Shown: one piece after another, positions 17,006 to 26,333 of the stretch
Layout of the letters: every line of letters starts with the position of its first letter
How positions within the stretch are numbered: position 1 is the first letter of the stretch
Notes under the pieces: model-generated
What the model saw: only the letters and a program-made list of their open reading frames with translations
Database searches by the model: none
Told to the model about the DNA's origin: nothing
Assembly: GCF_035946055.1 (NCBI RefSeq)
Contig: NZ_CP108364.1
Span: 6,448,001 to 6,512,000, forward strand
From: Streptomyces sp. NBC_01341
Lineage (GTDB): Bacteria > Actinomycetota > Actinomycetes > Streptomycetales > Streptomycetaceae
Length of the DNA stretch: 64,000 nucleotides
Reading direction: 5' to 3'
Made by a program: the position numbers and the translations under genes

Positions 17006-20000
17006 ATGAGATGGAAGCAACTCCGATGGCGTCTCGTCGTGGGTGCGGTGACCACCGCGCTGATGACCGTGGGACTCCTGCCGGTGGCGGCCTCGGCCGC
17101 CGCCCAGGAAACCGATCTGGCCTTCGGCAAACAGGCGACGGCCGGCGGATCGCACGGCGCCTACCCGGCGTCCAACGTCACGGACGGCAGTCAGCAGACG
17201 TACTGGGAGAGCTCCGGTGCCCTGCCGCAGTGGGTGCAGATCGACCTGGGCAACCGGTTCGACGTCGACCAGGTCGTGCTGAAACTGCCGACCGCGTGGG
17301 AGGCGCGGACCCAGACGCTCAGCATCCAGGGGAGCACCGACGGGAGCACCTTCAGCGCACTGTCCGCCTCGGCCGCGAGGGTGTTCGACCCGTCGTCCGG
17401 CAACACGGTGACCATCGGCTTCACCGCCAAGCAGGTGCGCCACGTCCGCGTACAGATCACCGCCAACACCGGCTGGAACGCCGCCCAGCTCTCCCAGATG
17501 GAGGTCTACGGGGAGGAGGACTCCGGCCCGCCGCCCGCGAACGGCTCCAACCTGGCGCTCAACAAACCGATCGAGGCATCGTCGTACACGCAGACCTACC
17601 TGGCCGCCAACGCCAATGACGACAGAACCGGCACATACTGGGAGTCGAACGGCCAGCCCGCGACGCTCACCGTGAAGCTCGGTGCCGACGCCGACGTCGA
17701 GGCGGTCGTCCTCAAGCTCTCCCCGGACCAGGCGTGGGCCACCCGCACGCAGAGTCTCCAGGTCCTCGGCCGGGCCCAGTCCGCCACCGGATTCACCTCG
17801 CTGAAGGACCGGGCCGACTACGCGTTCAACCCCTCCGGCAACCAGAACACGGTGACGATCCCGGTCAGCGGGCGGTACGCCGACATCCAGCTGAAGTTCT
17901 TCGCCAACACCGGTGCGCCCGGTGCCCAGGTCGCAGAGATGCAGGTCGTCGGGACCGCGGCTCCCAACCCGGACCTGGTCGTCTCCGACCTGACGTGGTC
18001 GCCCGTGACGCCGTCGGAGAAGGACGACGTCACCGTGAACGCGACCGTGCGCAACACGGGCACGTCGGCCGCCGCCGCGACTGCGGTCGACGTCAGCCTG
18101 GAGGGCGTGGCCGCAGGCAGCGCGGCCGTAGGCGCCCTCGCCGCCGGCGCGTCGGCCACGGTGCCGGTCGCGGTGGGCAAGCGGCCGATGGGTTCGTACA
18201 GCGTGTCGGCGGTGGTCGACCCCAGTGACACGATCGCCGAGCAGGACAACAGCAACAACAGCCGCACCGCCACGTCCAAGCTCGTCGTCGGCCAGAGCCC
18301 CGGCCCGGACCTCGAGGTGCTGGGCATCGCGTCGAACCCGTCGAACCCGGCGGTCGGCGCCGCCGTCACCTTCACCGTCTCCGTGCACAACCGCGGAACC
18401 ACCGCGGTCAGCGCCTCGACGGTCACCCGCCTCCTCGTCGAGAGCACCACGCTGAACGGCACGACGGGAGCAGTTCCGGCCGGAGGCACCGTCACCGTGC
18501 CCGTCAGCGGCAGCTGGACGGCGAAGAGCGGCGGGGCCAACCTCACGGCCACCGCCGACGCGACCGGTGTCGTGGCCGAGACGAACGAGAACAACAACGT
18601 CTTCTCGCGCGCCATCGTGGTCGGGCGCGGCGCCGCGGTGCCGTACACCGAGTACGAGGCCGAACAGGGCACCTACCAGGGCACGCTGCTGAAGTCCGAC
18701 CAGGAGCGCACCTTCGGGCACACCAACTTCGCGACCGAGTCCTCCGGCCGCCAGTCCGTGCGGCTGAACTCCACCGGGCAGTACGTCGAGGTCACCTCGA
18801 CCGTGCCGTCCAACTCGATCGTGGTCCGCAACTCAGTCCCCGACGCCCCCGGCGGCGGCGGCGCGGAGGCCACCATCAGCCTCTACGTCAACAACACCTT
18901 CGCCCGGAAGCTGACCCTCTCCTCCAAGCACAGCTGGCTCTACGGCGACACGGACAGCCCCGAGGGCCTGACCAACCAGCCGCAGACGGACGCCCGGAGG
19001 CTGTTCGACGAGTCCAACGCCCTGCTCGGGCAGACCTATCCGGCAGGAACGAAGTTCCGCCTCCAGCGCGACGCCGGTGACACGGCGTCCTTCTACATCA
19101 TCGACCTCGTCGACCTGGAGCAGGTCGCGCCGGCGACGGCCCAGCCGGCCGGATGCACCTCGATCACCACCTACGGCGCCGTCCCCAACGACGGCATCGA
19201 CGACACCGTCGCCCTCCAGCGGGCGGTCACGGCCGACCAGAACGGTGAGATCAGCTGCGTGTGGATCCCGCCGGGGCAGTGGCGGCAGGAGCAGAAGATC
19301 CTCACCGACGACCCGCTGAACCGGGGCCAGTACAACCAGGTCGGGATCAGGGACGTCACGATCCGCGGTGCCGGCATGTGGCACTCGCAGCTGTACACAC
19401 TCACCCAGCCCCAGAACGCGGGTGGCATCAACCACCCGCACGAGGGGAACTTCGGCTTCGACATCGACGACAACACCAAGATCTCGGACCTGGCGATCTT
19501 CGGCTCCGGCACCATCCGGGGCGGGGACGGCAACGCCGAGGGCGGGGTGGGGCTGAACGGCCGCTTCGGCGAGGACACCGAGATCACCAATGTGTGGCTG
19601 GAGCACGCGAACGTCGGGGTGTGGGCCGGCCGGGACTACGACAACATCCCCGACCTCTGGGGGCCCGGCGACGGCGTCGAGTTCACCGGCATGCGGATCC
19701 GCAACACCTACGCGGACGGCATCAACTTCGCCAACGGCACCCGCAACTCGACCGTCTTCAACTCCTCGTTCAGGAACACCGGCGACGACGCGCTGGCCGT
19801 CTGGTCGAGCAGGTACGTAAAGAACCCGTCGGTGGACATCGGCCACGACAACCACTTCCGCAACAACACGATCCAGCTGCCCTGGCGAGCCAACGGCATC
19901 GCGGTCTACGGAGGTCATGGCAACACGATCGAGAACAACATCATCTCCGACACGATGAACTACCCCGGAATCATGCTGGCGACCGACCACGACCCGCTGC

Positions 20001-20395
20001 CCTTCTCCGGGCAGACACTGATCGCCAACAACGCCCTCCACCGGACAGGAGGGGCCTTCTGGGGCGAGGCCCAGGAGTTCGGTGCCATCACGCTGTTCGC
20101 CGCAGGTCAGGACATCCCCGGCGTCACGATCCGCGACACCGACATCCACGACTCGACCTACGACGGGATCCAGTTCAAGTCCGGTGGTGGTTCCGTACCC
20201 GGAGCGCAGATCCAGCGCGTACGGATCGACAACTCCGTCAACGGGTCCGGAATCCTGGCCCACGGAGGAGCGCGAGGCAGTGCGACGCTGAGCGATGTGA
20301 CGATCACCGGCTCGGCCGACGGAGACGTCGTGATCGAACCCGGATCGCAGTTCGTCATCAACGGCAGCGCCGCGAAGGCGGCCGCGCGGAAGTAG
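17006..20395 (+). CDS. Secreted modular alpha-1,3-glucanase / mycodextranase (GH87-type)
   Basis: A 1129-residue exported enzyme predicted to cut alpha-1,3-glucan (fungal wall or dental-plaque type polymer). The signal peptide is at 1-32 (LMTVGLLPVAASAA). Two discoidin/F5-8C carbohydrate-binding domains follow (about 38-170 and 181-315). Next come two CARDB adhesion-type domains (about 322-430 and 434-540; DLVVSDLTWSP and DLEVLGIASNP). Then a CBM35-like domain (about 549-710, starting YEAEQGTYQG) and a right-handed beta-helix catalytic domain from 716 (TSITTYGAVPNDGIDDTVAL). The candidate catalytic Asp pair is in NTGDDALAVW near 926. The ATG at 17006 follows AGAGGA. An upstream in-frame extension lacks sense. 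A strong terminator follows. Confidence 0.9.
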   Translation: MRWKQLRWRLVVGAVTTALMTVGLLPVAASAAAQETDLAFGKQATAGGSHGAYPASNVTDGSQQTYWESSGALPQWVQIDLGNRFDVDQVVLKLPTAWEARTQTLSIQGSTDGSTFSALSASAARVFDPSSGNTVTIGFTAKQVRHVRVQITANTGWNAAQLSQMEVYGEEDSGPPPANGSNLALNKPIEASSYTQTYLAANANDDRTGTYWESNGQPATLTVKLGADADVEAVVLKLSPDQAWATRTQSLQVLGRAQSATGFTSLKDRADYAFNPSGNQNTVTIPVSGRYADIQLKFFANTGAPGAQVAEMQVVGTAAPNPDLVVSDLTWSPVTPSEKDDVTVNATVRNTGTSAAAATAVDVSLEGVAAGSAAVGALAAGASATVPVAVGKRPMGSYSVSAVVDPSDTIAEQDNSNNSRTATSKLVVGQSPGPDLEVLGIASNPSNPAVGAAVTFTVSVHNRGTTAVSASTVTRLLVESTTLNGTTGAVPAGGTVTVPVSGSWTAKSGGANLTATADATGVVAETNENNNVFSRAIVVGRGAAVPYTEYEAEQGTYQGTLLKSDQERTFGHTNFATESSGRQSVRLNSTGQYVEVTSTVPSNSIVVRNSVPDAPGGGGAEATISLYVNNTFARKLTLSSKHSWLYGDTDSPEGLTNQPQTDARRLFDESNALLGQTYPAGTKFRLQRDAGDTASFYIIDLVDLEQVAPATAQPAGCTSITTYGAVPNDGIDDTVALQRAVTADQNGEISCVWIPPGQWRQEQKILTDDPLNRGQYNQVGIRDVTIRGAGMWHSQLYTLTQPQNAGGINHPHEGNFGFDIDDNTKISDLAIFGSGTIRGGDGNAEGGVGLNGRFGEDTEITNVWLEHANVGVWAGRDYDNIPDLWGPGDGVEFTGMRIRNTYADGINFANGTRNSTVFNSSFRNTGDDALAVWSSRYVKNPSVDIGHDNHFRNNTIQLPWRANGIAVYGGHGNTIENNIISDTMNYPGIMLATDHDPLPFSGQTLIANNALHRTGGAFWGEAQEFGAITLFAAGQDIPGVTIRDTDIHDSTYDGIQFKSGGGSVPGAQIQRVRIDNSVNGSGILAHGGARGSATLSDVTITGSADGDVVIEPGSQFVINGSAAKAAARK

Positions 20396-20401
20396 CTCCG
20401 G

Positions 20402-20439
20402 CCCCCGGCCGGTACGCCGTCGAGCGTGCCGGCCGGGGG
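20402..20439 (+). terminator. Terminator of glucanase gene
   Basis: A 16-bp stem starting CCCCCGGCCGGTACGC, with one G-T pair and a 6-nt loop, beginning 7 bp after the stop codon. Confidence 0.85.
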
Positions 20440-20464
20440 TGGCGTGTGCCGGGTGGACCAGGCC

Positions 20465-20760
20465 GTCGACGGTGAGGACTTCGCGAAGGCCTCAGAACGG
20501 AAGGAACGAATCGCCGAGGTGGAGGCGGAGACCGCGGGGATCGAGGAGCAGCGTGAAGGCGTCGTGTCCGTCACCGCCGTCGACATCGCGGACATCGTCT
20601 CCAGGCGCACGGGGATTCCGGTCTCCCAGCTCACCGAAGGTGAGAAGGAGCGGCTCCTCAAGCTCGAGAGGGGACCTGACCCAGATCGTCCAGCACCTCC
20701 TGGACCGCGGCGAGCGTCGTGTCCGCGCACAGGGAATGCGCCTGGAGGTCAACTCGCCGC
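20465..20760 (+). pseudogene. Remnant of a ClpB/ClpC-type AAA+ ATPase gene
   Basis: Two Clp-like pieces lie in different frames. In one frame (from about 20465): FAKASERKERIAEVEAETAG, then GVVSVTAVDIADIVSRRTGI and PVSQLTEGEKERLLKLE. This is the linker and start of the second ATPase domain of Clp/Hsp100 proteins. Near 20668 the sequence jumps to another frame reading GDLTQIVQHLLDRGERRVRA, QGMRLEV, which resembles the C-terminal D2-small domain. The Walker A/B region between them (about 250 residues) is missing, and there is no start codon with a ribosome-binding site. It is therefore a deletion remnant, not a functional chaperone. Confidence 0.75.
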
Positions 20761-20843
20761 ACTGTACGGTCCGCAAGGACGAGTCCGGTGCGGGCGCGGG
20801 GCAGGACGCACCGGAGGATGGCGGGGACCGGCCATGAAGTCAT

Positions 20844-23156
20844 TCAGGCAGCCGGCACGATCGTGACCTTGACGTGCTTCATGATCGGCTGATCGCTCTG
20901 GGTGCTGTGGTCCACGAGCGCGCACAGGACGTTCATCTCGGGCATGTAGCCCGCCGCGCAGCCACGGGGGATGTCGTAGGGGATGGCGAGGTATCCGTTC
21001 AGGAACCTCCTGCTGCCGTCCCTCGCGGTACTCGTGATGTCGACGGGAGCGAGGTCGTCGATTCCGCGCTCGCGCATGTCCGCCCTGTTCATGAACACCA
21101 GCGTGCGCAGGTTCTTGATTCCTCGGTACCGGTCGTTGTCCGAGTAGATCGTGGTGTTCCACTGGTCGTGCGAGCGCATCGTGCCCAGTGCCAGCGTTCC
21201 GGGTGCCGGCACGACGTCGGGCAGCACGGCGCTGGAGAACTCGGCGCGCTCCGAGGGCGTCAGGAAGACGAGTTCGCGGGCGGGCTGCTTGATGCGGAAC
21301 CCCAGCGGCAGGCGTACCCGGCGGTTGAAGTCCTCGAAGCCGTCGAGGACCTGGGCCATGGTGTCGCGGATACGGTCGTAGTCCTGGATGTACCACTGCC
21401 AGGGCGTGGCGGACCCGGGCAGGGCTGCCTGGGCGATGCCCGCGATGACGGCCGGCTCGGACAGCAGGTCCTTCGAGGCGGGGCGCTTCATGCCGATCGA
21501 GAGGTGGACCATGCTCATCGAGTCCTCGACGGAGGTGCTCTGGACGCCCTTGCGCTGATGGTCCTTCTCGGTTCGGCCGAGACACGGCAGGATGAGCGCC
21601 CCGGTGCCGTGGACGAGATGGCTGCGGTTCAGCTTGGTGCTCACCTGAACGGTGAGGTCGCAGTTGCGCAGCGCCGCGTAGGTGACGGGAGTGTCCGGTG
21701 CGGCGAGGGCGAAGTTGCCGCCCATGCCGATGAACACCTTCACGTCGCCGCGCAGCATCGCCTCGATGGTGCCGACGGTGTCCAGACCGTGCTCGCGCGG
21801 AGGCTCGATCCCGCAGACCTCGGCCAGCCGGTCCAGGAACTTCTCGGTGGGACGGTGATCGATGCCGCAGGTCCGGTTTCCCTGGACGTTGCTGTGCCCT
21901 CGCACGGGGGAGGGGCCGGCGCCTTCCCGCCCCAGGTTGCCGCGCAGCAGCAGCAGATTGACGATCTCGCGGACGGTGTCGACGCCGTGCTCGTGCTGGC
22001 TCACGCCCAGGCACCAGCTGATGATGCTGCGGTCGGCCTCGCCGTACACACGTGCCGCCTGGAGCACCTCCGCCCGGCTCAGCCCGGACTGCTCCTCGAT
22101 CTCTTCCCACGAGGTCGCCTCGCAGAGCGCGCGGTATTCCTCGAAACCCGTGGTGTGGCGGTCGATGAACTCCCGGTCCAGCGCCTTGGGGTCGGTCTTC
22201 GACTGCTCGATGACCGCCTTGGCCATCCCGCGCAGCAGGGCCATGTCGCCGCCGATGCGCACCTGCAGGTTCAGGCTGCTGGTCGGTGTCGACTTGAAGA
22301 GGGCCATGTCCGTGAAGTCGTGGGGGACGATCGTGCGGGTGGCAGCCGCCTCGACGAGCGGGTTGACGTGCACGATGCTCGCGCCCCGGTCGTGGGCCTC
22401 GGCAAGCGCTGTGAGCATCCGGGGCGCGTTGGACGCGGCGTTGACCCCCATGATGAACAGGGCGTCCGCCGCCTCCCAGTCCTTGAGGTCGGCGGTCCCC
22501 TTGCCGGTGCCGAGAGAGGCCTGGAGGGCCCGCCCGCTCGCCTCGTGGCACATGTTGGAGCAGTCCGGCAGGTTGTTCGTGCCCAGTTCACGGGCCAGCA
22601 GCTGATAGAGGAACGAGGCCTCGTTACCCAGCCGGCCGGAGGTGTAGAAGGACGCCTGGTGCGGGCTGTCCAGCTCGCGCAGAGCGCGGCCGACGAGTTC
22701 GAAGGCGTCCTTCCAGCTGATCGGGACGTAGTGGTCCGACCCGGGGTCGTAGACCATGGGCTCGGTGAGCCGGCCCTGGTTCTCCAGCTCGTAGTCGCTC
22801 CACCCGCAGAGCTCGGACACCGAGTGCGCGGCGAAGAAGTCGCGCCCCACCCGCTTGCGGGTCATCTCCCACGTGACGTGCTTGATGCCGTTCTCGCAGA
22901 TGTCCAGGTGCAGGCCCTTCAGGTCGTCCGGCCACGCGCATCCTGGACAGTCGAACCCGGTGTTCTCGTGGTTCATCCGCATGATCGCCCGCGGGCCGTC
23001 CACCAGGGCCCCCTCACGCACCATGAACCGGGTCACGCTCTTCGCCGCACCCCAGCCCGCGGCGGGGTGACGGTAGGGGTGGAACTGCGGTTCGCCCTGC
23101 GGGAGGGGGCCGGCCTCGGGCTCCACGGGTTTCTGCTCGTCACGATCGATGCTCAC
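20844..23156 (-). CDS. FdhF/YdeP-family molybdopterin oxidoreductase
   Basis: A 770-residue cytoplasmic relative of formate dehydrogenase alpha subunits, of the YdeP subtype. It binds bis-MGD molybdenum cofactor. N-terminal FDCPGCAWPDD has only two of the four cysteines that hold the Fe-S cluster in FdhF. Near residue 200, NMCHEASGRAL is the usual YdeP-type site with Cys as candidate Mo ligand. The C-terminal MGD-binding lid is present (SHDQWNTTIYSDNDRYRGI). The GTG at 23156 is chosen for the GAAGGA site about 10 nt upstream. Physiological substrate unknown; YdeP relatives have been linked to acid resistance. It is monocistronic. Confidence 0.92.
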   Translation of the reverse strand: MSIDRDEQKPVEPEAGPLPQGEPQFHPYRHPAAGWGAAKSVTRFMVREGALVDGPRAIMRMNHENTGFDCPGCAWPDDLKGLHLDICENGIKHVTWEMTRKRVGRDFFAAHSVSELCGWSDYELENQGRLTEPMVYDPGSDHYVPISWKDAFELVGRALRELDSPHQASFYTSGRLGNEASFLYQLLARELGTNNLPDCSNMCHEASGRALQASLGTGKGTADLKDWEAADALFIMGVNAASNAPRMLTALAEAHDRGASIVHVNPLVEAAATRTIVPHDFTDMALFKSTPTSSLNLQVRIGGDMALLRGMAKAVIEQSKTDPKALDREFIDRHTTGFEEYRALCEATSWEEIEEQSGLSRAEVLQAARVYGEADRSIISWCLGVSQHEHGVDTVREIVNLLLLRGNLGREGAGPSPVRGHSNVQGNRTCGIDHRPTEKFLDRLAEVCGIEPPREHGLDTVGTIEAMLRGDVKVFIGMGGNFALAAPDTPVTYAALRNCDLTVQVSTKLNRSHLVHGTGALILPCLGRTEKDHQRKGVQSTSVEDSMSMVHLSIGMKRPASKDLLSEPAVIAGIAQAALPGSATPWQWYIQDYDRIRDTMAQVLDGFEDFNRRVRLPLGFRIKQPARELVFLTPSERAEFSSAVLPDVVPAPGTLALGTMRSHDQWNTTIYSDNDRYRGIKNLRTLVFMNRADMRERGIDDLAPVDITSTARDGSRRFLNGYLAIPYDIPRGCAAGYMPEMNVLCALVDHSTQSDQPIMKHVKVTIVPAA

Positions 23157-23449
23157 GGCTCTCAATCCTTCACCACATGGGGCACACAGTGACAAACCGC
23201 ACTTCCGGGCAGGTTATGCATGCGGGGCCCGACCTGCCACCCGACCTCCGTGGGCGCGGCTGCCGAGCGGGCGTCGTACCCACGGGAGGGGGGCGGTCGG
23301 GGGTGCCGGACTGCCGCCTGGCGAGTACATGGATACCGTCACATATGCGCCTTATTCGCTTCGTTCCTTCGTGACGGTCCGGCTACCAGGCCCATACGAC
23401 GGGACCGGCCCAGGCCAGGGCCCGCCCCGAGCTGTGGAGGTTTTCGCCC

Positions 23450-24094
23450 GTGAGATCCCTGAACCACCGGCTGGCGCGCTCGGCCGTGCCCAGGCTCGCC
23501 GGAGCGGTGATCGTCGGAGCCGTGATCGGTGTGGTCGCAGGCGTGACGACCAGCCTGCCCCTGGGCTTTCTCGCCGGCATCGCCGCGGCTGAGGCGGCCT
23601 TCGTCGTGACGGGCTGGATCGCGCTGTGGCCGATGGACGCGGCGACCACGCACCACAACGTCCGGCGCGAGGAGTTCCGCCCGGTCGCCGAGGAGCTCGC
23701 CGTCGTCGTCGCCGCCCTGTGCGGGCTTGTCGGCATCGTGCTGCTGCTCCTCGTCGGTGACGCCGACCTGAGTCACGCGGCGGCGGCGGCCGCGCTCTGC
23801 GGGGTCTTCATGGCGTGGGCGTCCCTTCATCTGATGTACGCCACCCGCTACGCCTACCTCTACTACCTGGAGCCCGAGGGCGGCATCGACTTCAACACCG
23901 ACGAGCGGCCGAAGTACGTCGACTTCCTGTACTTCAGCTACAACCTCGGCATGACCTACCAGGTCTCCGACACCGACGTGTCCAGCTCGACCATCAGAGC
24001 GGTCGCTCTCCGGCACTGCCTGCTCTCCTACGTCTTCGGCACGGGCGTCCTGGCCACCGCGATCAACCTGGTCATCGGGATCGTGACCGGCTGA
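23450..24094 (+). CDS. DUF1345 integral membrane protein
   Basis: A 214-residue protein with about four hydrophobic helices (AVIVGAVIGVVAGVTTSLPL; FLAGIAAAEAAFVVTGWIAL; VVVAALCGLVGIVLLLLVG; VFGTGVLATAINLVIGIVTG). The diagnostic DUF1345 signature is present: YVDFLYFSYNLGMTYQVSDT followed by IRAVALRHCLLSYVFG. Function unknown in the literature I know. The GTG at 23450 has GGAGG 9 nt upstream. It is transcribed away from the oxidoreductase gene. Confidence 0.9.
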   Translation: MRSLNHRLARSAVPRLAGAVIVGAVIGVVAGVTTSLPLGFLAGIAAAEAAFVVTGWIALWPMDAATTHHNVRREEFRPVAEELAVVVAALCGLVGIVLLLLVGDADLSHAAAAAALCGVFMAWASLHLMYATRYAYLYYLEPEGGIDFNTDERPKYVDFLYFSYNLGMTYQVSDTDVSSSTIRAVALRHCLLSYVFGTGVLATAINLVIGIVTG

Positions 24095-24329
24095 CCCCGG
24101 GCTCACCCTGGCGAGCAGGCGTTGCGGGCCATGAGCGTGCCGCGTGGCGGGCCGGTTCGGACGTGTTCTCGGGCGTGGAGCAAATCCCTTGTGCCGCTGC
24201 GGAATTGGGCGAAGACGTTTCCGAGATCCATGCCGGGACGAGTACCGGGAACCACCGGGCGGTCCGATCCGACTACTGGACCGGCCGATCACGGCCCGCC
24301 CGGGCCGTCCCGCGCTAAGGAGAGCAGAC

Positions 24330-24635
24330 TTGTCCGTCGAACCAGCGGTCCTCACCTCGCACGACGACCAGCAGAGCCCCACCGCCGGTCTGATCGTGCT
24401 GATCCTGCTGGGGTACCGGATGTGGTGGCAGCGCGGGCGGGGTTCGTCGTTCGGCCGCCCGATGGCGCGCGGCTCGTGGCAGAAGGTGCCGCCCCACGTC
24501 CTGGTCCCGTCGATGGCGGCCGTCGCCGTCCTCGGCTCCTTCGTCCCGCTCCTCGGCATCCCACTGGCCGCCTTCATGGTCGCGGACATCCTGCTGGGTG
24601 GGATCGCGCACCGGCGGGGGAAGCGGAGGCCATGA
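24330..24635 (+). CDS. Short membrane protein resembling the C-terminal tail of PepSY-TM proteins
   Basis: A 101-residue ORF. TTG 24330 has a perfect AAGGAG site 7 nt upstream. Two membrane helices are visible (GLIVLILLGYRMWWQ; VAVLGSFVPLLGIPLAAFMV). The sequence GYRMWWQRGRGSSFGRPMAR is very like the last two helices of Streptomyces PepSY-domain membrane proteins, whose full length is about 450 residues. The PepSY domains and first helices are absent. It may be a truncated gene that retained or acquired a start site, or a genuine mini-protein. The stop overlaps the presumed 5' end of the next gene. Confidence 0.65.
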   Translation: MSVEPAVLTSHDDQQSPTAGLIVLILLGYRMWWQRGRGSSFGRPMARGSWQKVPPHVLVPSMAAVAVLGSFVPLLGIPLAAFMVADILLGGIAHRRGKRRP

Positions 24636-25368
24636 ATCCGGGCCGGAGCCACCGCGCTGTACGGCTGCGCTGTTCGCAGCCGTCTGTGTGCTGCTCGCGG
24701 CCACCGGCCACGCGTTCATGTCGGGAACGGCGGTGTCCTGGTGGGCGATGGCCCTCGCGCTCGTGGGCACGGCATCGGTGGCCTGGCTCCTCGGGGGCCG
24801 TGAGAGGGGACTGCTCGCCGTCACCTCGGCCGCCGTCGTCGTGCAGACCGTGCTCCACACCGTCTTCGCCCTGGCACATTCCGTCCCCAGGCCCCCGCGG
24901 CCTTCACGCGTCTCGTCCGCACACCTGTGGGCCGAACAGCTCCTGTGCGGCGAGGGCGCGGCCCGGCTCTCCGACCGGGAGGCGGCCGAGGTCGTGCGCA
25001 ACGCGGGTCTGGGGAACCTGATCTCCCACCACATGGCGTCCGATGTGACGGACGGTTTCGCATCCGGGGTGGACGGCGCTCACGCCATGGCCGGCATGCC
25101 CTCCGCCGGCATGCTCGTCGCCCACCTGCTGTCCGCCGTCCTGTGCGGTCTGTGGCTCGCCCACGGCGAGCGGGCCCTCTTCCGCGTGATGCGCGCCTTC
25201 GCGGGGCGGATCGGGTCACCGCTCCGCATGCTCGTCCGCCTCTGCGTGCTCCCGCAGCGGCCCCGCCCGCGCGTGCGCCGCCCGCGGACGGTCCGCGCGC
25301 CGGCGCTCCTCCTGCTGGTCCACAGCATCACCTCGCGAGGTCCGCCTACGGGAACCGCTGTCGCCTGA
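24598..25368 (+). CDS. Putative membrane protein, unknown function
   Basis: A 256-residue ORF with hydrophobic helices (AALFAAVCVLLAATGHAFMS; WWAMALALVGTASVAWLL; LLAVTSAAVVVQTVLHTVFA; LVAHLLSAVLCGLWLAHGE) and a basic C-terminus. Streptomyces loci with PepSY-type proteins often carry a protein of this style. The start is unclear. The GTG at 24598 overlaps the previous ORF by 38 bp and has no good ribosome-binding site, and no other in-frame start precedes the first helix. His and Met residues around HAMAGMPSAGM might hint at metal handling, but this is weak. Possibly coupled to the upstream ORF. Confidence 0.65.
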   Translation: MGSRTGGGSGGHESGPEPPRCTAALFAAVCVLLAATGHAFMSGTAVSWWAMALALVGTASVAWLLGGRERGLLAVTSAAVVVQTVLHTVFALAHSVPRPPRPSRVSSAHLWAEQLLCGEGAARLSDREAAEVVRNAGLGNLISHHMASDVTDGFASGVDGAHAMAGMPSAGMLVAHLLSAVLCGLWLAHGERALFRVMRAFAGRIGSPLRMLVRLCVLPQRPRPRVRRPRTVRAPALLLLVHSITSRGPPTGTAVA

Positions 25369-25544
25369 GGCCTGTCCCGCAATCCCTGCACGGATCAATG
25401 GGCATCCCCTGGCGACGGCAGGTTCCCCGAGCGCGCACCCCACCGCGACTCGGGCATCGGCACTGCCTTCCCGCAGGCCGATTCCGTCACCTGTCGGCCA
25501 CGCGCGCCGCCGGACCACACATGCCCGTAAAGGACCTTGTGGCG

Positions 25545-26162
25545 ATGCCCCATGCCCCGTACCCGCCCCACCTCGGAACACCGGACCGGCGTACCGCGGC
25601 CTTCGACGAGTCGGCCACCCGGCTGGCGCTGGAGGCCCGGGACGGAGATCCCGAGAAGACCGACCGGCTCGTCCGCGCGTTGCACCGCGACGTCCGGCGC
25701 TACGTCACCCATCTCAGCGCGGACCCGCAGGCGGCCGACGACCTCACCCAGGAGGTGTTCCTCCGGGCACTCACCGGGCTGCCCGCCTTCGAGGGCCGTT
25801 CGTCGGCCCGCACCTGGATACTCTCCATCGCCCGCCGCACCGTGGCGGACAGCTTCCGCCGGGCCGCCGCCCGGCCGCGCCTCGCGGACCGTCACGACTG
25901 GCAGAGGGCCGCGGAGCGTGCACAGCCGTACGACGTGCCCGGCTTCGACGAGGGAGTCGCACTCGCCGAACTCCTGACGCTGATCCGGGCGCAGCGGCGT
26001 GAGGCGTTCGTGCTCACCCAACTGCTCGGGTTCCCTTACGCCGAGGCGGCCACGGCCGTCGGCTGCCCCATCGGGACCGTGCGCTCACGCGTCGCGCGGG
26101 CGCGGACCTCGCTGATCGCGCTCCTGGCCGACGTGGAAGGAGGCCGCGCCCGCCGTCCCTGA
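25545..26162 (+). CDS. ECF-type RNA polymerase sigma factor
   Basis: A 205-residue sigma-70 family protein with sigma2 and sigma4 domains only. Sigma2 reads ADDLTQEVFLRALTGLPAFE then TWILSIARRTVADSFRRAAA. Sigma4 reads FVLTQLLGFPYAEAATAVGC then PIGTVRSRVARARTSL, a helix-turn-helix for -35 recognition. I chose the ATG at 25545 because AAAGGA lies about 10 nt upstream; ATG 25521 would add eight residues. No anti-sigma gene (zinc-finger or membrane) is adjacent, so its control is not evident. The promoters it reads are unknown. Confidence 0.9.
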   Translation: MPHAPYPPHLGTPDRRTAAFDESATRLALEARDGDPEKTDRLVRALHRDVRRYVTHLSADPQAADDLTQEVFLRALTGLPAFEGRSSARTWILSIARRTVADSFRRAAARPRLADRHDWQRAAERAQPYDVPGFDEGVALAELLTLIRAQRREAFVLTQLLGFPYAEAATAVGCPIGTVRSRVARARTSLIALLADVEGGRARRP

Positions 26163-26242
26163 CCGGGTCACCGCGGTGACGGGTCCGCTCGCGCGGGGGC
26201 CCGGGTGGTCCCGCCGCCCCCCACGGGCGCAGGTACGACGTG

Positions 26243-26293
26243 CGGAACCGGCGCGGTCCGCAGCAGGGGATGCTGTGGGCCGCGCCGGTTCCG
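26243..26293. terminator. Bidirectional terminator between sigma factor and glycosidase genes
   Basis: Outer stem of 14 bp (CGGAACCGGCGCGG / CCGCGCCGGTTCCG), with an inner imperfect stem around GCAGCA/TGCTGT. It lies between two convergent genes. Confidence 0.8.
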
Positions 26294-26333
26294 GGCCGGA
26301 CCGCCGGGGTGTGGCGGGCCGGCCCCGGCAGGA

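Noticed and set aside
16805..18721. A 638-codon minus-strand open frame across the glucanase gene
   Set aside because: It lies opposite a gene with clear domains, consists of Arg/Gly/Val-rich low-complexity sequence typical of antisense frames in high-GC DNA, and has no ribosome-binding site.
20874..23192. A 772-codon plus-strand open frame
   Set aside because: Exact antisense shadow of the molybdopterin oxidoreductase. No family motif is visible in it.
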